From Candidatus Schekmanbacteria bacterium GWA2_38_11 (GTDB lineage: Bacteria; Schekmanbacteria; GWA2-38-11): 9,013 bases of DNA. The notes beneath the pieces were generated by a model. The model ran no database searches and had not been told where the DNA came from. It saw nothing but the letters and a program-made list of their open reading frames with translations. Each line of letters begins with the position of its first letter. The first letter of the stretch is position 1. This document shows positions 1 through 6,193 of this stretch, in pieces. The position numbers and the translations under genes were made by a program. Location: the NCBI GenBank assembly GCA_001790645.1, contig MGDB01000028.1:1-9013 (forward strand), given 5' to 3'.

Positions 1-555
1 TGTGATGGCTTTAGCAGGGCAGGCATTGATGCATTCTTTACATTCGCCGCAGCCGATATCTGCGACCTCATCTGTTATCAGTGGAAAATCAGTCAGAATT
101 GTCACATACCTCACTCTTGCCCCGTACTCGGGGTTTACAAGGAGAGCTGACCTTCCTATAAATCCAAGACCTGCAAACTTACCTACAAGTTTGTGTGATA
201 GATGGCCAAGCTGGTTTTCCCAGTCAATAGTCTGGGAAGAAGATACCGGCAGTGCCTTATGTCCCTTGCCCTGAATAAATTTCACAAGTTTTAGAGCAGT
301 CTGATCAAGCTTATAATTTACTGTCTTGTAATGGTGCTTGTAGATGAGCGTTGGTCCGTCAATAATATTATCTAAGATAGCTCCTGATAGATTAAATCCA
401 ACAGAAACCCCGAAGGGGAGGTCTTTTGCAACGTTCTCTATTGATGGATGAAAAGTGTGCTTTATATCTCTAAGGTCAGCTACACCGAACAAAGCCATGT
501 CCTCAAGAAGAGCTAACTCTTTTAAATCATCATAATTTTTCTTTTCAGTTTCCAT
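1..555 (-). CDS. Epoxyqueuosine reductase-like 4Fe-4S protein, partial (C-terminus off left edge)
   Basis: Reading the minus strand from an ATG at 555 gives 185 open codons that run off the left edge, so the C-terminus is missing. The core around residues 117-158 resembles the QueG/COG1600 family: HLSHKL, then AGLGFIGRSALLVNPEYG, then ILTDFPL. It is followed by the ferredoxin-type motif CGECKECINACP at residues 169-180 (Cys169, 172, 175, 179), which would ligate one 4Fe-4S cluster. QueG reduces epoxyqueuosine to queuosine in tRNA using cobalamin and two clusters. This protein has a short, diverged N-terminal part, so it may be one of the uncharacterised short QueG-like iron-sulfur proteins rather than QueG itself. 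The start overlaps the end of the upstream TPR gene by 11 bases, which suggests coupled translation. No strong Shine-Dalgarno is visible. The family call is fairly firm; the specific reaction is not. Confidence 0.85.
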   Translation of the reverse strand, partial: METEKKNYDDLKELALLEDMALFGVADLRDIKHTFHPSIENVAKDLPFGVSVGFNLSGAILDNIIDGPTLIYKHHYKTVNYKLDQTALKLVKFIQGKGHKALPVSSSQTIDWENQLGHLSHKLVGKFAGLGFIGRSALLVNPEYGARVRYVTILTDFPLITDEVADIGCGECKECINACPAKAIT

Positions 556-2128
556 AACTTGCAATAATATTTTTTACTTTCTCTACCCTTCTATCCTCTT
601 TTAGGGCAAGCCTCAAAAATTCTCTGTATTCAACCAGTGCCTTATCAATATTTCCTGTTTTCAGGAAAGCCGAGCCAAGCCAGTACCTGTATTCAGTGTT
701 CTTAGAGTTGAGTTTAACTGCTTTTATAAATTCGCGCAAGGCATTTTCTGTCTTTCCCTGGATCATATAAATTTTTCCAAGGTCGTGATGAGGCCTGTCA
801 TAATTAGGGTAAATATTTAAAGCCAGGTTGAATTCTGATATGGCCTGATTATATTTTCCCTGGCGTACCAATACCACACCTAAACTATTGTGAGCTGGTG
901 CATAGCCAGGACAGCACCTGACAATATCAGTGAAAATAGTAAAGTTATTCTTAAAGATTGAATTTCTCTCAACAGTCCTAATACTATAGAATAAAACAAT
1001 TGCTGCTAAAAGCGCTGAAGAAATTATATAATATAATTTTTTGTTAAAAATCTTCTCTGAGATTACAGCTAACAGGCCGCAGAATCCTGCTGAGGCAATA
1101 TACACCCATCGCTCAGCCATCATGGAGCCAGGTATTAGTATAAGGTTTGAAATAGGGATAAAACTCAGATAAGCCCAGACAAGGAAAAAGAAAAATTTTC
1201 TTGAGTACCGGTAGCTTAAATAAATGGACAGAGAAATTGTAATAACTGCCAGCAATATTACAAGCTTTGGATATAAGAAGGAACTGGCAGGAGATATACT
1301 ATACCAGGCACAGAGGTTTACAGGAAAGAAAAGTCGGAGTATGTATTTTGACGCTACCTTAACCATCATTAAAGATTTACTAAAAAAACTCCCACTTAAA
1401 AAAGTAAAGCTATTTACGCTAAAATGAGTAGAATATTTCCAGAAAAGAGCATAAACAATTGCGCAGGCAAAAAATGGGATAGACGGAATAATTTTTTTTG
1501 AGAAACCTGAATCTTTTAAAAAACATAATTCATATAGAATAATAAAGCCAACTAAAATTACCCCAGTCTCCTTTGACAGCATTGCCAGAAGATAAGACCC
1601 CACTGACAGAAGGTAAAAAAGAATTTTTACCTTCCCGCCTTTTTTCCTGAAATAGAAATAAAAAATAAAACCTAATGTTAAAAAAATCGAAGAAAGAAGC
1701 TCAGACCTGCCTAAAAGCGAAGAGACTGTTTCTGTATGAATGGGGTGAGTGGCAAAAAAAAAGGCAAAGAGGGTTGTCAGTAATCTGTTCTCAAGAATTA
1801 AATGAACTAAGATCGTAAGGAGAAGAATGCTTGTAATATAAAAGATGATATTGCTCAAATGATACCCCTGAGGAGATAAACCCCAGAAATGATAGTCTAC
1901 GGCAAATGAGAGAGAGGTTACCGGGCGTTGGGGGATTTTTAGCGAGTGAAATAAAACTGCTTTAATATTCTGGATATCCCTTATATCCTTATTTTTGACA
2001 ATCAAGAATTCATCATCAAAGGCAAATTCACCTGTAAGAGAATTTGAATAGATTATTGATATTAAGAGAGAGATTAACAGGGATAAAATTATTAAAAATT
2101 TTGTGTTGCTGAGTTTTGTTTTGGTCAT
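545..2128 (-). CDS. TMTC-like GT-C membrane glycosyltransferase with C-terminal TPR repeats
   Basis: This is a 527-residue multi-pass inner-membrane protein. A first membrane segment (about 11-30) is followed by an acidic Asp-Asp pair in FAFDDE (Asp38-Asp39), the usual position of the catalytic loop in GT-C enzymes. HPIHTETVSSLLGRSELL (128-145), LSKETG (184-189) and AERWVYIASAGFC (338-350) match blocks typical of TMTC/DUF1736-type proteins, which in animals are O-mannosyltransferases using dolichol-phosphate sugars. Hydrophobic segments continue to about residue 385. Three TPR units follow (roughly 409-442, 443-476, 477-510), for example SLGVVLVRQGKYNQAISEF. By analogy it transfers a lipid-linked sugar to an exported acceptor, with the TPRs presenting the substrate; donor and acceptor are unknown. 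It is probably the first gene of a two-gene unit with the iron-sulfur protein, whose start lies inside its last codons. The ribosome binding site (AAGAATAAGAG) is weak. Confidence 0.82.
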   Translation of the reverse strand: MTKTKLSNTKFLIILSLLISLLISIIYSNSLTGEFAFDDEFLIVKNKDIRDIQNIKAVLFHSLKIPQRPVTSLSFAVDYHFWGLSPQGYHLSNIIFYITSILLLTILVHLILENRLLTTLFAFFFATHPIHTETVSSLLGRSELLSSIFLTLGFIFYFYFRKKGGKVKILFYLLSVGSYLLAMLSKETGVILVGFIILYELCFLKDSGFSKKIIPSIPFFACAIVYALFWKYSTHFSVNSFTFLSGSFFSKSLMMVKVASKYILRLFFPVNLCAWYSISPASSFLYPKLVILLAVITISLSIYLSYRYSRKFFFFLVWAYLSFIPISNLILIPGSMMAERWVYIASAGFCGLLAVISEKIFNKKLYYIISSALLAAIVLFYSIRTVERNSIFKNNFTIFTDIVRCCPGYAPAHNSLGVVLVRQGKYNQAISEFNLALNIYPNYDRPHHDLGKIYMIQGKTENALREFIKAVKLNSKNTEYRYWLGSAFLKTGNIDKALVEYREFLRLALKEDRRVEKVKNIIASYGN

Positions 2129-2156
2129 TACTCTTATTCTTAAAGTAGGTATCCAT

Positions 2157-2185
2157 TTTCTATTTAAAAATTCTCTTTATGTCAA
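2157..2185 (-). promoter_or_regulatory. Predicted sigma70-type promoter for the TPR glycosyltransferase
   Basis: On the minus strand a perfect -35 box TTGACA (2185-2180) is followed by a 17-base spacer and a -10 box TAGAAA (2162-2157, four of six consensus positions). Transcription would begin near 2150, leaving a leader of about 20 bases before the ATG at 2128. Spacing and position are both as expected. No experimental support can be seen in sequence alone. Confidence 0.55.
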
Positions 2186-2209
2186 AGGATAAAAAAGATC
2201 TTTTTAATC

Positions 2210-2239
2210 TTGAAAATGCATAAGTTATCTGATAATAAT
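2210..2239 (+). promoter_or_regulatory. Possible promoter for purE
   Basis: TTGAAA (2210-2215) and AATAAT (2234-2239) are separated by 18 bases, each matching the sigma70 consensus at five of six positions. It lies in the 258-bp divergent gap and would give a leader of about 140 bases before purE. That leader holds two short palindromes: TAATT-AACC-AATTA (2307-2320) and the 14-bp perfect AAATAAATTTATTT (2359-2372), just before the ribosome binding site. I recognise no riboswitch in it. A/T richness makes chance matches likely. Confidence 0.3.
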
Positions 2240-2386
2240 TCAAATCAGATTTTAAGGCTGAGTATTTTTGCAGTTATAAAACGGGCAGAGAGGAAAAAGT
2301 CCTTAGTAATTAACCAATTATCAAACCAATGAGTGCACAAATTAGGGTAATGCATCTCAAATAAATTTATTTTAGAAAGGGCCAGC

Positions 2387-2881
2387 ATGGGTTCAGTAGT
2401 CGAAATTGTTATGGGAAGTGATTCAGATCTGCCGGTAATGGAGGAAGCTGGAAAGGTCTTAAAAAAATTTAAAATCCCCTATGTGTTTCGCATAATTTCA
2501 GCCCATAGAACTCCGGATCTGGCAAGAGAGTACAGCAGGGGCCTTATTAAAAGAGGAGTGAAGGTAGTTATCGCAGGGGCAGGAGCTGCTGCTCATTTAG
2601 CAGGGGCAATTGCTTCCTGCACTACTATCCCGGTCATTGGAGTCCCCTTAGATTCTTCTCCGCTTTCAGGCATAGATGCCCTCTTCTCAACAGTTCAGAT
2701 GCCGGGCGGGATTCCTGTGGCAACTATGGCTATCGGAAAAGCCGGGGCAAAAAATGCTGCTATATTTGCGGTCGAGATATTAGCGCTTGAGAACAACCGC
2801 TTAAAAAATGCTTTAAAGAATTTCAGGGGAAAGATGGCTAAAGAAGTAGCCAATAAGGATAAGCGGCTTAAGCAAATATAA
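2387..2881 (+). CDS. purE: N5-carboxyaminoimidazole ribonucleotide mutase (PurE)
   Basis: The 164-residue length and whole-protein pattern are those of PurE. The phosphate-binding GSDSDLP lies at 10-16 and SAHRTP at 38-43, with His40 matching the catalytic histidine of the family. AGAGAAAHLAG is at 63-73, and a later block reads QMPGGIPVATMAIGKAGAKN (104-123). In de novo purine synthesis PurE converts N5-CAIR, made by PurK, to CAIR as a soluble octamer. A class II enzyme that carboxylates AIR directly is not excluded, because no purK lies next to it. The start is well supported: AGAAAGG at 2374-2380 sits six bases before the ATG. The C-terminal tail after residue 150 is Lys-rich. A response-regulator gene follows 33 bases downstream, probably on the same transcript. 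Confidence 0.96.
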   Translation: MGSVVEIVMGSDSDLPVMEEAGKVLKKFKIPYVFRIISAHRTPDLAREYSRGLIKRGVKVVIAGAGAAAHLAGAIASCTTIPVIGVPLDSSPLSGIDALFSTVQMPGGIPVATMAIGKAGAKNAAIFAVEILALENNRLKNALKNFRGKMAKEVANKDKRLKQI

Positions 2882-2914
2882 TTACCAATTAATAATACTT
2901 TTAAGGTGAGAATG

Positions 2915-3898
2915 ATGGATAAAGACTCTTTAAATGGTGTAGCGTCATCTGAAAAAGAGAGCAAAGAAACAGAAGATGAAAAACCAGTACCTGTAAAAAT
3001 CCTCATAGTTGACGACGAAGAAATATTGCGGAATATGCTGACAGACGTCTTGACTGAAGAAGGATACCAAGTATCACAGGCTTCAAACGGCGAGGAAGCA
3101 GTCAACATGCTAAAAGAGAATTATTTTGAAATTGTGCTTACTGACATTATGATGCCCGGCCTTGATGGAATAGGTGTTTTAAGAGCTGCCAAAGAGATTG
3201 AGCCCGGAAGCGACATCATCGTAATGACAGGATATGCGTCTGTTGAAACTGCTATTGAATCAATAAGGTTAGGGGCTTCAGATTATATAACCAAACCATT
3301 TAATATTGACCAGATAAAAATTGTCATCGCAAGAACCATCCAGAGAAGAGTTCTTGAGAGGAAAGCCCAGGAAGGGGAGTTTTATAAAGAGATTTCCAAA
3401 ATAGATACCATTACTAATCTGTTCAACCACAAGACCTTTCAGCAGTTGTTTGAGGCTGAAGTTGGCCGTGCAAAGAGGCACAATAATCCCTTATCACTTT
3501 TAATCCTTGATATAGATAATTTCACTATCTATAACGAAACAAACGGTTATCCCATGGGAGACTTTGTTCTAAAAGAGATCGCAACGATACTTACCGATAG
3601 CTGCCGGAACCATGACCTGGTTGCAAGATATGGAGGAGACGAGTTTGCTGTAATTGTACCGGGACAGGGGAAAGAAGAAACTGCGTTGATTGCACGCAGA
3701 TTCAAAAAAAATGTTGAGGAAAGTAAGTTTGAAAAAGAGGAAGTGCTTCCAGGAAAATGCCTGACTGTTTCTGTAAGCCTCGTTACATTCCCTGAGGACA
3801 GCAGCAGCAAAAGGGAGTTACTGGAAAAGGCAGAAGAAACTTTGAAAAAGGCAAAATCAAAAGGTGTTAACCAGTTAGGGATATGCGGAAGGGAGTAA
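2915..3898 (+). CDS. Response regulator receiver-GGDEF protein (putative diguanylate cyclase)
   Basis: The 327-residue protein has an acidic linker to about residue 25, then a CheY-like receiver domain: acidic pair Asp33-Asp34, phosphoacceptor Asp77 in TDIMMPG, Thr105 in MTGYAS and Lys127 in TKPF. After a helical linker (about 138-165) comes a GGDEF domain with an intact RYGGDEF signature (GGDEF at 240-244) and an inhibitory-site RxxD (231-234) exactly five residues before it. Such proteins make c-di-GMP from two GTP when phosphorylated by a sensor kinase, none of which is in this window. Substrate-motif residues deviate: DIDNFTIYNE (199-208) has Thr and Glu where Lys and Asp are usual, and GYPMGD (211-216) has Tyr for the common His, so activity may be reduced. 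Start choice: AAGGTGAG (2903-2910) is a good Shine-Dalgarno four bases before the ATG at 2915. A GTG at 2906 and an ATG at 2912 are in frame but overlap or crowd it. Confidence 0.92.
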   Translation: MDKDSLNGVASSEKESKETEDEKPVPVKILIVDDEEILRNMLTDVLTEEGYQVSQASNGEEAVNMLKENYFEIVLTDIMMPGLDGIGVLRAAKEIEPGSDIIVMTGYASVETAIESIRLGASDYITKPFNIDQIKIVIARTIQRRVLERKAQEGEFYKEISKIDTITNLFNHKTFQQLFEAEVGRAKRHNNPLSLLILDIDNFTIYNETNGYPMGDFVLKEIATILTDSCRNHDLVARYGGDEFAVIVPGQGKEETALIARRFKKNVEESKFEKEEVLPGKCLTVSVSLVTFPEDSSSKRELLEKAEETLKKAKSKGVNQLGICGRE

Positions 3899-3934
3899 TA
3901 CGATCTAATGACAAATGCCAAAGCTCAAAGTTCC

Positions 3935-3947
3935 CTGCCGCCGGCAG
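3935..3947. repeat. Short GC palindrome downstream of the response regulator
   Basis: CTGCC-GCC-GGCAG forms a five-base-pair hairpin 37 bases after the stop codon of the response-regulator gene, followed by an A-rich rather than T-rich run. It could be a weak terminator but more likely belongs to the same class of GCCGGC-centred short palindromes as the one at 6036-6051. Confidence 0.35.
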
Positions 3948-3977
3948 TAAAATAAATCTTAATTGCCAGAAGAGCTA

Positions 3978-4157
3978 TAAGCTGTAGGCTTTAAGCTATA
4001 AGATGAATATGAAGAGTACAAACAGCTAAAAATTTAAAGCGCAAAACCAAAAACCAGAGTTCAAAACTTAAAACTTTTGAATTTTAAATTATGGTTTTTC
4101 ACTTTTAGCTTTGAGTTTTTAATTTTTCATAGCTTACAACTCAAAGCTTGTAGCTTA
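3978..4157. repeat. A/T-rich imperfect inverted repeat between convergent genes
   Basis: This 315-bp convergent gap holds no gene. Its outer arms are 25 bases each (3978-4002 and 4133-4157). The left begins TAAGCTGTAGGCTTTAAG; the reverse complement of the right begins TAAGCTACAAGCTTTGAG, so most positions match. Inner stretches also pair loosely (about 4026-4050 with 4100-4128), as both are built from AAAAATT / AAAGC / CAAAAC words. The transcript from either side could fold into a long weak hairpin, so it may serve as a two-way terminator. It looks like a decayed intergenic repeat of the AAGCT-word type; family membership is not proven from one copy. Confidence 0.6.
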
Positions 4158-4213
4158 CCGCTAATCAAGTTATTTTGAAATGTGGATTTATTTTGTCATT
4201 TAATTTTATCTTC

Positions 4214-5053
4214 TTATTTATATCTCATCTCCGGGTCCAGGAAATCCCTTAAGGTATCTCCCAGGTAATTGAAGGAAAGGATAGTTAAAAATATTGCAAA
4301 ACTTGGGAAAATGATAAGGTGTGGATAAAATTTAATAGCAGACCAGCCGTCATTTGCCAAGGTTCCCCAGCTTGAAAAGGGCGGAGTTATACCAAGCCCT
4401 ACAAAACTCAAAGTAGACTCTGCAAGTATTGCCGCAGGTATCCTGAAGGTCAGGGTTACGATTAAGGGACCTACAGTATTGGGGAGAAGGTGCACAAAAA
4501 TTATTCTTAAATTGGAGGCACCAAGTCCCCTTGCTGCTTCAACAAAAAGCTGTTCTTTAAGTCTCAATGCCTCTCCGCGAACAAGGCGTGCAATGGTTAC
4601 CCAACTTACAAGGGCAAGAGCAAGAAATATCCCGATTACACTCCTGCCGATTACAACTGAAATGAGAATTATCAAAAGAAGGTCCGGCAGGGAATATACT
4701 ATGTCCACAATCCTCATCATAAAATTGTCTGTTCTCTGACCAGCGAGTCCTGAAATTGCGCCGTAAATAGCTCCAATAATAAGTGCTAAAAGTGAAGAGG
4801 TGAAACCAACAAGCATTGATACTCTTGAACCATAAATTATTCTGCTTAAAAGGTCGCGACCAAGCCTGTCAGTTCCCAGGAGATATTTTAGAGATGGCCC
4901 CTTTAGAATAGCACCAGGGTCCTGGACAGCAAAAGGATAGGGAGAAAGATAAGGGGCAAAAAGAGCAGCGGCACAGGTAATGATGATTATCGCAATACTA
5001 AAGAGAGCTATTTTATCTCTTTTTATTCTTTCAAAAAATTTCCACCTCTTCAT
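4214..5053 (-). CDS. Peptide ABC transporter permease, OppC/DppC type
   Basis: This 279-residue inner-membrane permease belongs to the dipeptide/oligopeptide/nickel ABC importer family. A cytoplasmic N-terminus and first membrane segment (about 15-35) precede LGTDRLGRD (59-67), a hallmark of the OppC/DppC branch. The EAA loop that contacts the ATPase reads EAARGLGAS (172-180) and is followed by HLLPN. LSFVGLGI (215-222) and GDTLRDFLDP (265-274) are also typical. It should pair with the OppB-type protein encoded just upstream to form the channel. The start overlaps the upstream stop by four bases (ATGA), with GAGG five bases before the ATG, which indicates translational coupling. It is the last gene of the operon: the usual oppD/oppF ATPase genes do not follow. 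The exact substrate cannot be read from the sequence. Confidence 0.93.
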   Translation of the reverse strand: MKRWKFFERIKRDKIALFSIAIIIITCAAALFAPYLSPYPFAVQDPGAILKGPSLKYLLGTDRLGRDLLSRIIYGSRVSMLVGFTSSLLALIIGAIYGAISGLAGQRTDNFMMRIVDIVYSLPDLLLIILISVVIGRSVIGIFLALALVSWVTIARLVRGEALRLKEQLFVEAARGLGASNLRIIFVHLLPNTVGPLIVTLTFRIPAAILAESTLSFVGLGITPPFSSWGTLANDGWSAIKFYPHLIIFPSFAIFLTILSFNYLGDTLRDFLDPEMRYK

Positions 5054-5967
5054 TTCATCCTCACCCTTGGGTCAATTACAGAATAAAGTATGTCCACAAA
5101 AATATTAGCAATGATTATAAGAGCAGAATATATCAGCGTTATTCCCATTATCAGGGGATAATCGCGGTTTGTAACTGCCGTGATAAAGAACTTGCCCATG
5201 CCCGGGATAGAAAAAATATATTCAACAATAAAGGAACCTGTCACAAGAGTTGCGCCAAGAGGACCGAGAATTGTTATAATAGGTGAAATGGAATTTCTTA
5301 TTACATGTTTAAAAAGAATCAGTGGCTCACTCAAACCCTTTGCCCTTGCTGTTTTTATATAGTCTTTGCCTAAGATATCAATAATGCTCCCTCTTGTGAG
5401 GCGTGATATGTAGGCTGCCGGTCCAAGGCTCAAAGTAAGAGAGGGAAGAATGGCATACCTTGAACTTTCCCATAAAGCAGCAGGAAGGGCTTTTAAGTAT
5501 TCTGAAAAAATCAGAATCAGCAGTACTGCAAGAACAAAATTCGGCATTGAAATCCCTGCTGTTGCAACAAACTGGCTCACCCTGTCAATTAAGGTATTTA
5601 CCCTCACGGCTGATATGATCCCGGTACTTATCCCCAGTATAATTGCAATTACAAAGGCCCAAAGGCCGAGTTCAAGAGATACAGGAAAGGTCTGGCTTAT
5701 GATATCATTTACATTCCTGCCAAGGTATTTATAAGAAGGACCCAAATCTCCTTTTGAGAGGCTTAACATGTAAAGAAGGTATTGGGTTATTACTGGTTTA
5801 TCCAGATGATATTTCTCTTCAATATTTTTTTGTATTGCAGGAGGAAGGTTTTTCTCCTTATCAAAAGGCCCGCCAGGGACAACATGCATCAGGGAAAAGG
5901 TCAATGAAGCAACGAAAAATAAAACCGGTATGCCCCAGAGAAATCTTCTGAAAATAAGCTTAATCAT
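5050..5967 (-). CDS. Peptide ABC transporter permease, OppB/DppB type
   Basis: This 305-residue permease is of normal length for OppB/DppB. A first membrane segment (about 8-30) runs into the periplasmic MHVVPGGPF. GDLGPSY (73-79), the EAA-type loop DYIKTARAKGL (202-212) followed by HVIRN, IFSIPGMGKF (251-260) and the terminal DPRVRMK are family signatures. It forms the heterodimeric channel with the OppC-type protein whose start codon overlaps its stop. AAAGG lies about six bases before the ATG and supports the start. A 226-bp gap holding a palindromic repeat separates it from the binding-protein gene, so permease expression may be lower than that of the binding protein. Confidence 0.94.
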   Translation of the reverse strand: MIKLIFRRFLWGIPVLFFVASLTFSLMHVVPGGPFDKEKNLPPAIQKNIEEKYHLDKPVITQYLLYMLSLSKGDLGPSYKYLGRNVNDIISQTFPVSLELGLWAFVIAIILGISTGIISAVRVNTLIDRVSQFVATAGISMPNFVLAVLLILIFSEYLKALPAALWESSRYAILPSLTLSLGPAAYISRLTRGSIIDILGKDYIKTARAKGLSEPLILFKHVIRNSISPIITILGPLGATLVTGSFIVEYIFSIPGMGKFFITAVTNRDYPLIMGITLIYSALIIIANIFVDILYSVIDPRVRMK

Positions 5968-5983
5968 TTTCTACCTTTAGAAT

Positions 5984-6155
5984 TACCCCTCACCCCAAAC
6001 CTCTCCCCCAAGGGGAGAGGGAGATTGTTAGCGCCCTTGCCGGCAGGCAAGTCCCAAAGGGTAGAGGGTAGTAAGTAAATTTTCCTTTCAAAAAACAAAA
6101 TGGTATCCAATAAATTTCCTCTCCCCATAGGGGAGAGGATTAAGGTGAGGGGGTA
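5984..6155. repeat. Palindromic C/G-rich repeat pair in the oppA-oppB gap
   Basis: Two arms (5984-6020 and 6118-6155) are inverted copies of each other, and each is itself a hairpin: CCTCTCCCC-3-GGGGAGAGG at 6000-6020, and a near-identical one around 6118-6137. The outer parts read TACCCCTCACCCC on the left and, reverse-complemented, TACCCCCTCACC on the right. Between them lies another palindrome, CTTGCC-GGCA-GGCAAG (6036-6051). This matches a widespread class of intergenic repeats whose spurious translation reads LTLILSPMGRG / LPLPLGERFGVRG. In the operon mRNA it would make strong hairpins between the binding-protein and permease genes. Confidence 0.8.
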
Positions 6156-6193
6156 TAAATTACACATATTTTCAAACAATCATGAATACTTTT

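Noticed and set aside
2..274. 90-codon plus-strand open frame at the left edge
   Set aside because: It is the complement of the QueG-like gene, whose minus-strand frame contains a clear CGECKECINACP cluster motif.
2240..2386. Possible riboswitch in the purE leader
   Set aside because: I could not find the conserved elements of purine, ZTP or related classes; only short A/T-rich palindromes are present.
5964..6179. 71-codon minus-strand open frame in the oppA-oppB gap
   Set aside because: Its translation (PLTLILSPMGRG, LPLPLGERFGVRG) is the familiar by-product of the CTCTCCCC palindromic repeat, not a conserved protein.
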